Notes: generated by a model from the sequence alone, not told the origin. Positions 53,598 through 62,604 are shown, counted from the first letter of the stretch. The stretch is DNA of 64,000 nt from Halomonas sp. HAL1 (GCF_030544485.1 NZ_CP130610.1:3720001-3784000), one strand, 5' to 3'. Numbers and translations: made by a program.

Positions 53598-55097
53598 TCA
53601 GTTAAAAGCCTTATGCCGACGCTTTTTTCCCAGCTCTTCAGCGATGGCGCTAAAGAAAGCATCCGTGGTGGCTTGATGAGGTTTGGTTACAAGGCTAACG
53701 CCAACAAACAGCACACTAGCGACTACAATGCCCCATACACCGGCAGGCAGCCCCAGTAGCGAGTTGCCGGTGGCATACATCAACAGTACAAAGGCGCTGG
53801 TGCCCACCACACTGGCCAGTGCTCCGGCAGCGGTGCCTCGTTTCCAATAAAAGGCGCCAATAATAGCGGGTACCATGGCCACGAGCCCCGACGATGCAGC
53901 CACCGACAGCACCGCAATAAGGTCAAGCTGTAGCTCGGCGAAGGCCAGCGCCATTAACGCAATCACCGGCACCACCAACTTACCCACCAGCAGTTGGCGC
54001 TTTTCACTGGCGTTAGGTTTGACGTTGGCATAAACATCACGGGAGACCATGGAGGCCAGGGTCAGCATGATCGAATCGATAGTAGAAACGGCGGCCGCCA
54101 TGATGCCGATCATCACAATCACGCCTAATACTGGTGGAACAAACTCTGAGGCTAGCAGCGTGGGCGTGGCTAAATCAGCACTTTCAAGACTGGGGAAAGC
54201 CGCTAAGGCAGAGAACCCCCACAGCACGGAAACAATGGTGTAGATAAAGCCAAACACTAGGAAACCCAGCAGCATTTGACGCATGGAACGCAGCGACGAG
54301 GGCATAAACAGGCGCTGGCTGACTTGCGGATTAGACAGGCTAAAGAAGAACCACGGAATAGTAAGCCCCAAGAAAGTGACAAAGCTAAACAACCCAGGTC
54401 CAGGTACCGTCAGTGACTGCGGGTGTTCCGTTGCCAGCGTATCGAATAGCGCGCCAAATCCCCCCAGGCCCTGAATCACCATGAAAGCCACCAGCGTTGA
54501 GGCAACAATCATCATGATGGCCTGAAGCGAGTCGGTCCACATGACCGAACGAATTCCCGCGATGTAGGAGAAGAAGATTGCGATCACCGTGGCCAGTACC
54601 ACCCCGGTGGTAAAGGTAATGGCGCCATCGGTAATACCTTGAAGCAGGTAACCGACGCCAGCGAGCTGAACGGCCGAGTAAGGAATCAAGAAGATACAGC
54701 TGGCAATTGAGACAGCCACCGCCACATGTTTGCTGTTGTAACGGTGACCCAGCATCTCGCTTGGGGTCACAAAACCAAACTTTTTGCCGACCGCCCAGAA
54801 TTTAGGCCCGAAAACAGCCACCAGGGAAACACCGGCAAAGTAGATAATTTCGAAACCTAGCGCGCCAACGCCTCCGGCATAGGTAAGGCCAGCCAGCCCC
54901 ACCATCATAAAGGCACTATAAGTGGTGGCACTGTAACTTAGCGCGGAGACAAAGCCGTTCATTTGTCGGTTGCCTAAAAAGTAGCCCGACATGCTTTCTG
55001 AACCACTTTTCGCCGGGCTTTGGCGCGACAGAATAGCAATGCCTATAGCGACCAATAAGTAGATAGCAATGGACCACCAAATGAGCGACTCAGTCAT
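53598..55097 (-). CDS. Sodium:solute symporter (SSF, PanF-like)
   Basis: A 499-residue sodium/solute symporter with about 13 helices. SSF features include SGYFLGNRQMNGFVSALSYSATTYSAFMMVGLAGL and SVMWTDSLQAIMMI. Preceded on the same strand, with an 8-bp overlap, by a small membrane protein, the same arrangement as yhdT-panF in E. coli, but the substrate may differ. Next to pxpC it is a candidate sodium-driven 5-oxoproline importer (inference). Confidence 0.87.
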   Translation of the reverse strand: MTESLIWWSIAIYLLVAIGIAILSRQSPAKSGSESMSGYFLGNRQMNGFVSALSYSATTYSAFMMVGLAGLTYAGGVGALGFEIIYFAGVSLVAVFGPKFWAVGKKFGFVTPSEMLGHRYNSKHVAVAVSIASCIFLIPYSAVQLAGVGYLLQGITDGAITFTTGVVLATVIAIFFSYIAGIRSVMWTDSLQAIMMIVASTLVAFMVIQGLGGFGALFDTLATEHPQSLTVPGPGLFSFVTFLGLTIPWFFFSLSNPQVSQRLFMPSSLRSMRQMLLGFLVFGFIYTIVSVLWGFSALAAFPSLESADLATPTLLASEFVPPVLGVIVMIGIMAAAVSTIDSIMLTLASMVSRDVYANVKPNASEKRQLLVGKLVVPVIALMALAFAELQLDLIAVLSVAASSGLVAMVPAIIGAFYWKRGTAAGALASVVGTSAFVLLMYATGNSLLGLPAGVWGIVVASVLFVGVSLVTKPHQATTDAFFSAIAEELGKKRRHKAFN

Positions 55098-55278
55098 CGC
55101 TATGTTCCTTAAAATCTTTAGTGATAAACACGTTCAGAGCAATGATGACTAACCCGGCAACTGACCAAAACAAAAAGCTGCCGTACCATCGCGACACATC
55201 GCTTAACAGCGTGTAAGGCACCAAGTAGCTTAGCAAGACAACGGCCCCTACTAGCCATATCCATTTACTGCGTTTCAT
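55090..55278 (-). CDS. Small two-helix membrane protein paired with the symporter (YhdT-like)
   Basis: A 62-residue protein with helices at about 7-25 and 33-52 and a charged tail (TKDFKEHSDD). Its coupling by an 8-bp overlap to an SSF gene and its layout match YhdT-type small proteins that accompany such symporters. The protein may assist folding or stability of the symporter. Confidence 0.7.
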   Translation of the reverse strand: MKRSKWIWLVGAVVLLSYLVPYTLLSDVSRWYGSFLFWSVAGLVIIALNVFITKDFKEHSDD

Positions 55279-55365
55279 AGTCCATCTCGTTTTGTTACGT
55301 CAGGGTGAAAAGTGCGCGCTACTGTAGTAAAGCTGACATGCTACCGATGCCTAGGCAATCCTTCA

Positions 55366-55510
55366 CATGCACACGGCTTAACCATGTTGCTTGGCGAAGC
55401 AGCAATGCCCTGTGCTCCCGCGATTGCTAACGCGCTTTTCGATGCTCCCGGGTACGGTTCAGCAGACTCCCTTTTACCCCAGAGACCGTTCGCGAGACAC
55501 TTGAAGCCTC
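55366..55510 (+). pseudogene. C-terminal relic of a xanthine/aldehyde dehydrogenase molybdenum subunit
   Basis: In the frame starting at 55384 the peptide MLLGEAAMPCAPAIANALFDAPGYG... matches the last 40 residues of CoxL/XdhB-type molybdenum hydroxylases (typically GEPP..PVAPAIANAVFDATG followed by LPLTPERL). The rest of the 700-plus residue subunit is absent upstream, where the YhdT-like gene and its promoter lie. It would have been the gene in front of xdhC. Reported from pattern recall, with moderate certainty. Confidence 0.5.
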
Positions 55511-55540
55511 CCTCAATCTCCCCATGGAGGCAATCAGTTA

Positions 55541-56545
55541 ATGCACCACCTTGATCTGCAGGTTATCGAACGCGCGTTGAAATGGGCCAATCAGGGGCTG
55601 ACCGTTTGGCTCTGCACGGTTTTGAAAACCTTCGGCTCATCCCCAAGAGAACCGGGTGCCATGCTGGTCGCTTGTTCAACGGGGGACTACCTGGGATCAC
55701 TGTCAGGCGGCTGTGTGGAAGAAGATTTTATCGCCCGACTGCAAAGAGGCGAGTTTGACCAACCCGCCCAACGGATAATGTATGGCGGCGTCGACAGCTC
55801 AACCACTGTCCGCTTGCCCTGCGGAGGCAGTCTGGAAGTGCTCGTTGAACAACTGACTCCCTCTGCCGACAACCTCGTTCACCTTGAAGTGATGCATGCC
55901 ACCTTGCTGGGCCGACAGCCGCTCACTCGCTGTATCTCGCTGTCCGATGGGCGCAAGCGCTTCAACCCATCCACATTGTCAGAACCTGCCGTTACTTTTG
56001 ATGCCTCCAGCGTCAATGTCCGCATTGGCCCAGCGCTGCGGCTGATCATTGCCGGCATCTCATCGGTCACTTCGCCCTGCGCCCTGTTTGCCCAATCGCT
56101 CGGTTTTGAAGTCATTGTCTGCGACCCCAACGATGATGCCCGCAAAAATTTCAAAGTGCCTAGCGTGGAAGTGCAAGCGATACTGCCTTCCGTTTTTATC
56201 GCCTCGGGCGGCTGCCATGCCAATACAGCCGTGGTCGCGTTGTCCCATGATCCGCGTATTGATGATTTGGCGATGATCGAGGCCGTCCGCACGGAGGCGT
56301 TTTACATTGGCGTGATGGGGTCTCAGCCAACGTCGCAACAGCGTGCAGAGCGGCTATTACGCTCCAGTGGCCTGAAAGACACTCAGTTGGCAAGGATTAC
56401 CATGCCTATTGGTCTCAATTTAGGCAGCAAAACGCCGTCCGAGATTGCGTTGGCAGTCATGGCCGATATTGTGCGTCATTATCGTGGAAAAACCGACATG
56501 AGCTGTAGCTATATAAAGTCATTAGCGATACAGCAGGCAAGCTAG
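55541..56545 (+). CDS. XdhC/CoxI family molybdenum-cofactor maturation protein
   Basis: A 334-residue protein with an N-terminal XdhC_CoxI domain (FGSSPREPGAMLVACSTGDYLGSLSGGCVEEDFI) and a C-terminal Rossmann domain (FAQSLGFEVIVCDPNDDARKNF; AVVALSHDPRIDDLAMIEAVRTEAFYIGVMGS; PIGLNLGSKTPSEIALAVMADIV). XdhC proteins bind sulfurated Moco and load it into a xanthine dehydrogenase family enzyme. No such enzyme gene is intact nearby, only a relic immediately upstream. GGAGG precedes the ATG. Confidence 0.88.
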   Translation: MHHLDLQVIERALKWANQGLTVWLCTVLKTFGSSPREPGAMLVACSTGDYLGSLSGGCVEEDFIARLQRGEFDQPAQRIMYGGVDSSTTVRLPCGGSLEVLVEQLTPSADNLVHLEVMHATLLGRQPLTRCISLSDGRKRFNPSTLSEPAVTFDASSVNVRIGPALRLIIAGISSVTSPCALFAQSLGFEVIVCDPNDDARKNFKVPSVEVQAILPSVFIASGGCHANTAVVALSHDPRIDDLAMIEAVRTEAFYIGVMGSQPTSQQRAERLLRSSGLKDTQLARITMPIGLNLGSKTPSEIALAVMADIVRHYRGKTDMSCSYIKSLAIQQAS

Positions 56546-56656
56546 GCCGCTTTAGTTATTTTTAAACTATAATTTTTACTGTCTCTTTTTAGGTAAAAAT
56601 AACGATTCAATTAAAAAAGAGGTGACAAAAAATATTTTATATTTAAGTTTAAATAT

Positions 56657-57742
56657 TAAGTGGTTATGCAAAAGTTATTGAGTAATCAGTGCCGTAACCA
56701 TTACATACTTTTTTGACCGCTTCACAAAGCTTATCGAACGAACTGTAGGCTGTTAACGGTAGCCACCGGTATTTGATTTCGCGCCAAAGGATTTCGATCA
56801 GATTCAGCTCCGGCGAATATGGCGACAAGTAGACCAGGTGAATGCGATGTGCCATCCAATCAATAAGTTTGCGCTGGAACGCCTTGGAACGGTGCATCCT
56901 GGCATTATCCAGTATCACGACGGCGAATGCGTCAGGGTCTTTATGTGCCGCAAACTGATCAAAGGCTTCTATAACGGTTTCAGTGGTCACTGAGTCGGTG
57001 GTCATATGGTGAAAAAACTCACCTTTTCTGGTGAGAAAGCCCAGTACATTCAGCCGTTTGCTGTGTGGGTAGGCCGTGACTTCCCAGGGCTTGGCTATCG
57101 GGCTCCATGCATAAGGAAGTGACGATGATTGCGAGAAACCGGCTTCATCAAAGAAATAGAGATCGCACTCACCATCATCTTCCCACTCCTTCAATACATT
57201 GATTATCTCTTGCGTATGGCGGAAATCCGCTTCGTCACGATGTGCCCTCAATGAGCGGCGTATCCGCTTACAGCTATAGCCTTTTTTTAACGCGCGCCGC
57301 AACGTGTCCTGGCTGACGACGTTACCTGTCTGCTCCTGAAACTTGGCATGGAGGACAGGCAATTGATGGGGATACTCTTCAACCAGTTGTTCTAACACAG
57401 CAAGATCGCTCTCGCTGAGAAGGTGCGGGCGTCCTTCGCGAGGCTTGTCTTGAAGACCTTCAATACCGTCTGCTTCCCATTGGGATAACCAAGTCGATAC
57501 CGTATCGCGCTTAACCCCAATAATATCGCGAATCTGGTTAATCGTATGGCCCTTGTGGTTGAGCAGAATGGCGTGGGCCCGACGACGTAGTGCTCTCTTT
57601 TCGCCGTACTGGTAGGCTTCATTTAAGATACGTTGCTGGTCAGGTGTTAAAGAAACGAAACGTAAGCGCCGAGACATGGTTCTGTATTTTACTCTGATGG
57701 ATCTTTGTTCTTTATACGCGATAATTTATGCAGAATCACTTA
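56657..57742 (-). mobile_element. IS630-family insertion sequence
   Basis: A 1.08-kb element with terminal inverted repeats: left AGTGGTTATGCAAAAGTTAT, right (reverse complement) AGTGATTCTGCATAAATTAT, 15 of 20 positions matching. Both sides are flanked by TA (56657-56658 and 57741-57742), the target duplication of this family. It contains one intact transposase gene. It lies in the spacer between xdhC and the chemoreceptor gene, so no gene is interrupted. Confidence 0.85.
56664..57677 (-). CDS. IS630-family transposase
   Basis: A 337-residue DDE transposase with a N-terminal helix-turn-helix (residues 15-80, RRRAHAILLNHKGHTINQIRDIIGVKRDTVSTWL), a second HTH-like part and a catalytic domain. 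The acidic triad reads FFDEAGFSQ, ILDNARMHRSK and NLIEILWREIKYRW. No frameshift or internal stop, so the element may still be mobile. Confidence 0.93.
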   Translation of the reverse strand: MSRRLRFVSLTPDQQRILNEAYQYGEKRALRRRAHAILLNHKGHTINQIRDIIGVKRDTVSTWLSQWEADGIEGLQDKPREGRPHLLSESDLAVLEQLVEEYPHQLPVLHAKFQEQTGNVVSQDTLRRALKKGYSCKRIRRSLRAHRDEADFRHTQEIINVLKEWEDDGECDLYFFDEAGFSQSSSLPYAWSPIAKPWEVTAYPHSKRLNVLGFLTRKGEFFHHMTTDSVTTETVIEAFDQFAAHKDPDAFAVVILDNARMHRSKAFQRKLIDWMAHRIHLVYLSPYSPELNLIEILWREIKYRWLPLTAYSSFDKLCEAVKKVCNGYGTDYSITFA

Positions 57743-57858
57743 GCAGCCGTTAATAATTAACGGTAGTAAGAGCACTTCCAGGGAACCATAAAACAGCCAG
57801 AGTACGGCACTGCCTTATCGACAGTGCCCTGCTACTGGCCAACACATCGAGGCAACAA

Positions 57859-59856
57859 ATGAAAAAAATTTCTCGTCTCTCACTGACGCAGAAACTGCTG
57901 GCTGCTGTCGCCATTCCGCTGTTAGCGGTGGCTGTCATTTTAGGTATTGTCGTCAATCAACAGCTCAATAATGCTATTCCATCGTTAATCGATAATGCAG
58001 GGACTCGGCAAGTAGAAGCACGAGCCGATGAAATTAGCCGTTGGATTACAGGATACCGCAATTGGATAGCCGTACTTGCTAAGGATGAACGTTTGGTAGA
58101 AGACGTGCCAATTGCCTCTCATCGCGAGTGGCTCGAAAAACGCTACCCTCCAGGGGGCACCATTGAGTCACTTTTCTTCTCTGATGCTTCCGGGGCAACA
58201 TTGACCCACGCAGGCGTCAACCTAGAGATAGCCGAACGCCCCTACTTTCAGACCCTAGTGACCGAGGGCAGCCAAGACAGCCTTCTCAGTGATCCTGTTA
58301 TCTCCATGATTAGTGGTTTACCAACGGCTATTGTCGCCGACACCGTGTTTGATGAACGCGGTAATAGGGCGGGGTTGCTAGGCATGACGGTCTCCATGGC
58401 TGCCGTTTCTGACATTACTTCCGATATCAATGTTGGCGAAGGAAGCTATGGCTGGCTCATCGACAGCCAGGGGCAAGTCATTGCCCACCCGAATGAAGAG
58501 TATCGGATGTCACTCAATTACACCGATGCCGATCAGCAGGGCTACCAAGGCCTGGATGCATTGAGCCAACAAATACTCAATGGTACGGCCGGCTCAGGTG
58601 AAATTACTATGCCCAGCGGCGAACAGACAGTTCTCATGTGGAGCCCGGTGGAAGGCACCTCCTGGGTGGTGGGTGTCACCGTACCCATCACAGCCTTTAC
58701 GACCGTTACCAACAGCCTGCTACAGTCGCTACTGCTGGCAGGCGGACTGCTACTGGTATTGCTATTGGTGGTGGTTGCCTATGCGGCACGTCGCTCTCTC
58801 GCTCCTATCAAGCATACAGCAGCTGCCATGGCAGACATCGCCCAAGGTAAAGGCGACCTAACGCGCAGATTAGAAGCCAAAACAAACGATGAAATTGGCG
58901 ACCTCGCCCATGGCTTTAATGCGTTTGTGGAACGCATGCAATTAACGCTTCAGGAAGTACGCCAAAACGCGCGCACGGTATTATCAGATGCCAGCGATAT
59001 GGCAGATGGTACTCAGGAACTTTCATCGCGTACCGAACAAGCGGCCGCCAACCTCCAGGAAACGTCCGCCTCAATGGAGCAAATCCACTCCACTGTAGCG
59101 CACACTTCCCAGGCTTCAGAACAAGCCAATAGCCTTGCGCTAGAGGCTGCCAATGCCTCCGAACGTGGTACAGAGTCCATGAACCAGATGGAAGCCAAGA
59201 TGGCAGCCATCAGTGATTCGGCCAACAAGATCAGCGATATCATTGGCTTGATTGACTCGATTGCGTTCCAGACCAACATATTGGCACTCAACGCCTCGGT
59301 GGAAGCGGCCCGTGCTGGCGAACAGGGTCGCGGTTTTGCTGTGGTCGCCAGCGAAGTACGCACTCTCGCCAGTCGCTCGGCTTCTGCTGCTCACGATATT
59401 CGTGCGTTGATCGATATGTCCGTTAGCCACTCAAAAGAAGGCGGCGACATCGTCAAGGCAGCGGCTGAGCGCATGCAGGAGATTCGTCATAGCGTCACTC
59501 AGGTATCCGATGTGATTGCTGAAATTGCCGCAGGCGCACGAGAGCAGACGACCGGTATCCAGCAGGTCAACACCGCCGTGGCAGAGATGGATATGATGAC
59601 CCAGCAGAATGCCGCCATGGTCAGCCAAAGCGCGAACCTTGCCGCTTCCATGCGCGACAACGCCCGCGGCCTTGATCGGTTGATGAGCGAGTTTGTGCTC
59701 CATGAAGGGGGCTCCCCCTCCGCGTTGCCCTATACCGCCACCCACAAAGAGCGAGCAGTAACCCGCTCTACCGGTACATCATCGGCACCGGCACGCAGCA
59801 ATCAACCACCCGCCACCCAGCCAAGGCAGGAAGCGCCAGAGTGGGAAGAGTTCTAA
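57859..59856 (+). CDS. Methyl-accepting chemotaxis protein with dCache sensor and CheR-docking tail
   Basis: A 665-residue chemoreceptor. TM1 about 12-33, a periplasmic dCache-type sensor (about 40-285, with RADEISRWITGYRNWIAVLAKDERL and GSYGWLIDSQGQVIAHP), TM2 about 290-312, HAMP, and a cytoplasmic signalling domain with the conserved tip SIAFQTNILALNASVEAARAGEQGRGFAVVASEVRTLASRSA. The C-terminus is EWEEF, matching the xWxxF pentapeptide that docks CheR and CheB. dCache receptors usually sense amino acids, amines or organic acids directly. Confidence 0.93.
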   Translation: MKKISRLSLTQKLLAAVAIPLLAVAVILGIVVNQQLNNAIPSLIDNAGTRQVEARADEISRWITGYRNWIAVLAKDERLVEDVPIASHREWLEKRYPPGGTIESLFFSDASGATLTHAGVNLEIAERPYFQTLVTEGSQDSLLSDPVISMISGLPTAIVADTVFDERGNRAGLLGMTVSMAAVSDITSDINVGEGSYGWLIDSQGQVIAHPNEEYRMSLNYTDADQQGYQGLDALSQQILNGTAGSGEITMPSGEQTVLMWSPVEGTSWVVGVTVPITAFTTVTNSLLQSLLLAGGLLLVLLLVVVAYAARRSLAPIKHTAAAMADIAQGKGDLTRRLEAKTNDEIGDLAHGFNAFVERMQLTLQEVRQNARTVLSDASDMADGTQELSSRTEQAAANLQETSASMEQIHSTVAHTSQASEQANSLALEAANASERGTESMNQMEAKMAAISDSANKISDIIGLIDSIAFQTNILALNASVEAARAGEQGRGFAVVASEVRTLASRSASAAHDIRALIDMSVSHSKEGGDIVKAAAERMQEIRHSVTQVSDVIAEIAAGAREQTTGIQQVNTAVAEMDMMTQQNAAMVSQSANLAASMRDNARGLDRLMSEFVLHEGGSPSALPYTATHKERAVTRSTGTSSAPARSNQPPATQPRQEAPEWEEF

Positions 59857-59876
59857 CCTCGCTCACCCGCAACGCA

Positions 59877-59904
59877 AAAGGCACCCGCTTGGGTGCCTTT
59901 TTTC
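59877..59904 (+). terminator. Terminator after the chemoreceptor gene
   Basis: AAAAGGCACCC-gctt-GGGTGCCTTTTTT, a strong stem with a T6 run, about 20 bp after the stop. Confidence 0.92.
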
Positions 59905-59932
59905 TTAATGCTAGCCTGATAGCGTGCGCGCG

Positions 59933-60970
59933 TTACTCCATATGCAACAGCGTATAAAGCGCTTCGCTGGCGTGACGCTCATCGCGCTCGTCAATACTGC
60001 CCACCCCCATTTCACGATCATTGTCATACACCACAAAGACACGCTCATGATCCAGCACCGCCAGACCTTCTGCCTTGTGCTCAAATTCAAAAGGAGTGCC
60101 GTCCATCCCGAGTATCAAGGCAGGCGGCTCGCCAGTGGTAAGGTTATCCAGCTCCATCAGCCATAGGTAGCCGCCAATGCGTACGACGTTATCAACCTCC
60201 GTTTCAAAGCTGGTCATCAGATAAAGCTGATGGTGGTAAGGGTCATACTCAAGACTCGACAACCCGCACTCAATCGCTACTCCTTCATGCTCAGTCGGTT
60301 CAAAAGCGTAGAGTTCGCGCAACTCATCGATAAACTCGAGGTTGCCGGACGCATTCACAACATAGTGGGCGCCGACCACACGGCTCACATAGGCGAAGTC
60401 ATCATGGCGCTGCCCCTGCTCGCGTACGCCGAAAAGCAGTAGCCCATCGCCTAGTTCGCCCGGTACTGCGGCAAGTCCTTCAATCTTGTAGTAAGGCAAA
60501 CCAATCGCATTATTCAACTTGTTGCGTAACTCAAGCGAGCCTTCAACCCCGTCACGCGGGTCAGGGTCCACCGCCTGCACCTTTTCAGGCTCACCCAGCG
60601 GCCAAATCAATAAATGATTGTAGGCATTTAGATCATGGGTCACGTCATCAATGCGATCAAAACCCGTCGTGGCCAATACATGTTTACCATCAGCGGTCAG
60701 GGCGAAGTCTTCATACTTCACCGCCCGCTTGATCAGCGGCGTTGTAAAATACTCAAGCTGCGAATCATCCGGCCCGTCATCCGTCATGGGCAAGGCAAAG
60801 ACCGCGGAACGATGCTCACCAGGAATCGGCTTATCGCTGGCCAGCAGTAACCGCTCACCGTCGTACATAACCGCCGAGACTTCTGCGTTGGCGAGTTTGC
60901 CCTGCTCATCGCGAAGGCCAACGGGGAAGCAGTGAATACTGCCCTGCTGCAAGATTCTGGCTTTCTGCAT
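59933..60970 (-). CDS. Unknown protein, possible beta-propeller or lactonase-like fold
   Basis: A 345-residue cytoplasmic-looking protein (no signal peptide). Repeated short beta-rich units around VLATTGFDRIDDVTHDLNAYNHLLIWPL, LLLFGVREQGQRHDDFAYVSRVVGAHYVV, LSSLEYDPYHHQLYLMTSFE and GLAVLDHERVFVVYDNDREMG suggest a propeller. Phrases such as 'KAEGLAVLDHERVFVVYDND' resemble esterase-like phytase families, which I recall only loosely. No enzymatic motif can be asserted. It is a single gene convergent with the chemoreceptor. Confidence 0.65.
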   Translation of the reverse strand: MQKARILQQGSIHCFPVGLRDEQGKLANAEVSAVMYDGERLLLASDKPIPGEHRSAVFALPMTDDGPDDSQLEYFTTPLIKRAVKYEDFALTADGKHVLATTGFDRIDDVTHDLNAYNHLLIWPLGEPEKVQAVDPDPRDGVEGSLELRNKLNNAIGLPYYKIEGLAAVPGELGDGLLLFGVREQGQRHDDFAYVSRVVGAHYVVNASGNLEFIDELRELYAFEPTEHEGVAIECGLSSLEYDPYHHQLYLMTSFETEVDNVVRIGGYLWLMELDNLTTGEPPALILGMDGTPFEFEHKAEGLAVLDHERVFVVYDNDREMGVGSIDERDERHASEALYTLLHME

Positions 60971-61101
60971 CGTTATGCTCCTTTGGGAAGTCTTTAACAG
61001 AGACAGTGCCTATGCTGAAAAACTCCATTATTCAAATAGTCACTGCTGTGAGACGGGTAGCGATCACCACGATATCACTCCAGCACTACTCAAAACGCTC
61101 A

Positions 61102-61120
61102 TAAAAAAACCCGCATCCTG
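61102..61120 (-). terminator. Distal half of the split katG terminator
   Basis: On the minus strand this reads (CA)GGATGCGGGTTTTTTT: the descending arm and the T-run of a terminator whose ascending arm (AACCCGCATCC) now lies at 62566-62577. The two halves are separated by the IS3-type element. Before insertion they would have formed an 11-bp stem with a two-base loop. Confidence 0.8.
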
Positions 61121-61171
61121 TGAACTGCACCCCAAAAGTTGGACACTCATCCAGCGATTGGGGTGTTTTTC

Positions 61172-61695
61172 ATGGCGAAGTATAAGGAAGCGTTCAAGCT
61201 ATTAGTCGTACAGCGCTACACAGAAGGACAAGAGGGTTATAGGAGGCTGGCCAAGCAGTACGGTCTTGACCATGCCACCGTCAGGCGTTGGGTGAAAAGC
61301 TATGAACAGCATGGCCTGAGCGGCCTGCAGAAGAAGTCCAGCCGCTACAGCGCTGAGTTCAAATTGTCGGTGTTGCAACGGATGAGACAAGAGGATCTCT
61401 CAGCCCGACAAGCGATTGCCCTGTTCGATATCCGAGGTGGAGTGGGGGTCGTACGGCGGTGGGAAAGTCAGTATCATGAAGGAGGCTTCCAGGCGCTGGA
61501 GCCTAAAGCCCGAGGTCGCCCGACGAAGATGCCCACAGCAGAGCCCCCAAGCCCCCACTTCCAGTGACTGAAAAGAGCTCGCTGGAGCAGCTGCTCCAAG
61601 AGAACGAATACTTGCGTGCTGAGGTGGCCTACCTAAAAAAATTGAGGGCCTTGCGTCAGTCCAAAGAGCAAGCCGCGCAGAAAAAGCGCGAGTAG
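61172..61695 (+). pseudogene. IS150-type orfA (helix-turn-helix), frameshifted
   Basis: OrfA starts at 61172 (MAKYKEAFKLLVVQRYTEG, two HTH units with DHATVRRWVKSYEQHGLSGL and WESQYHEGGFQALE) and hits a stop at 61567 in the sequence PTAEPPSPHFQ. The expected leucine-zipper end (EKSSLEQLLQENEYLRAEVAYLKKLRALRQ) is intact in the -1 frame from 61561 to 61695. A single missing A in the run at about 61549-61550 (CCAAGCC instead of CCAAAGCC) explains it. The normal A5-G slippery site for -1 frameshifting into orfB is still present at 61681-61686. Confidence 0.8.
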
Positions 61696-61721
61696 TCCTT
61701 GAACTGAAGCAAGGCCACCCT

Positions 61722-62528
61722 TTGCCGGTGCTGCTAAAAGTCGCCGAACTGTCGCGTAGCACCTTCTATTATCAGGTAAGTGTTCAGCAGCTGGATGATC
61801 GGCATGCGGGTCTGAAGCGTCGAATTCATGCCCTCTACGAGCGTCACAAAGGGCGCTACGGCTATCGCCGCATCACAGCAGCGTTGCGCCAGGCGGGAGA
61901 GCAGGTCAACCACAAGACAGTCCAACGCCTCATGCAGCACCTTGGGCTGAAGTCGTTGGTACGCCTGAAGAAATACCGCTCCTATCGTGGCCAGCAGGCC
62001 AGTGTTCCCAACCTTCTTGCCCGTCAGTTTCAGGCTGAACGCCCCAACCAACGGTGGGTCACCGACGTCACGGAGTTCAATGTCCGAGGCGAGAAGCTGT
62101 ACCTGTCGCCCGTGATGGACCTCTATAACGGGGAAATTGTGTCTTACACCATGCAGAAACGACCACAGTTCTCGCTGGTAGGGGAGATGCTGAACAAAGC
62201 CTTGGCCAAGCTGACCGACCAAGACGCGCCGCTGCTGCATTCCGACCAAGGTTGGCAATATCAGATGCCTGCCTACCGGCGCAAGCTCGCCGAGCATGGG
62301 GTGATCCAGAGCATGTCACGCAAGGGAAATTGCCTGGATAATGCCGCGATGGAGAGCTTCTTTGGAACGCTGAAGTCTGAATATTTCTACCTGAATCGGT
62401 TCGCCACTATTGAGCAGTTACAGGCGGGCATCCGACACTATATCCATTACTATAACCACGAGCGTATTAAGACCAAACTAAAAGGCCTGAGTCCGGTGCA
62501 GTACCGGAATCAGGCCTTGGCCGCTTAG
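61722..62528 (+). CDS. IS150-type orfB transposase (DDE domain)
   Basis: The integrase-core part of an IS3-family transposase, 268 residues from a TTG start; the frame is open upstream to about 61680, as expected for a product made by -1 frameshifting from orfA. The catalytic triad is present: VTDVTEF, LLHSDQGWQYQM and MESFFGTLKSEYF. Because orfA of this copy is broken, the full-length fusion transposase cannot be made without a second shift. Confidence 0.9.
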   Translation: MPVLLKVAELSRSTFYYQVSVQQLDDRHAGLKRRIHALYERHKGRYGYRRITAALRQAGEQVNHKTVQRLMQHLGLKSLVRLKKYRSYRGQQASVPNLLARQFQAERPNQRWVTDVTEFNVRGEKLYLSPVMDLYNGEIVSYTMQKRPQFSLVGEMLNKALAKLTDQDAPLLHSDQGWQYQMPAYRRKLAEHGVIQSMSRKGNCLDNAAMESFFGTLKSEYFYLNRFATIEQLQAGIRHYIHYYNHERIKTKLKGLSPVQYRNQALAA

Positions 62529-62582
62529 TTGTTCACTGTCCAAGTTTATGGGGTCAGTTCACCTGGGATGCGGGTTATTTGC

Positions 62583-62603
62583 TAGCACTAACGTGTTTAG
62601 TGC

Positions 62604-62604
<1 letters not shown>
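62583..62604 (-). terminator. Small hairpin at the katG stop
   Basis: AGCACTAA and TTAGTGCT arms around a 5-base loop; no T-run on the minus strand, so it may stabilise the mRNA end but is not a good terminator alone. Confidence 0.4.

Larger units (their letters stand above)
61121..62561 (+). mobile_element. IS3-family (IS150-type) insertion sequence
   Basis: A 1.44-kb element. The left end TGAACTGCACCCCAAAAGTT and right end (reverse complement) TGAACTGACCCCATAAACTT are its imperfect terminal inverted repeats, each followed by GGACA. Flanked by a 4-bp direct repeat CCTG (61117-61120 and 62562-62565). It contains orfA (with a damaging 1-base loss) and an intact orfB. The insertion is in the loop of the katG terminator. 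Confidence 0.9.

Noticed and set aside
56546..57858. Gene interruption by the IS630 element
   Set aside because: Both flanks are intergenic AT-rich sequence and do not join into a coding frame.
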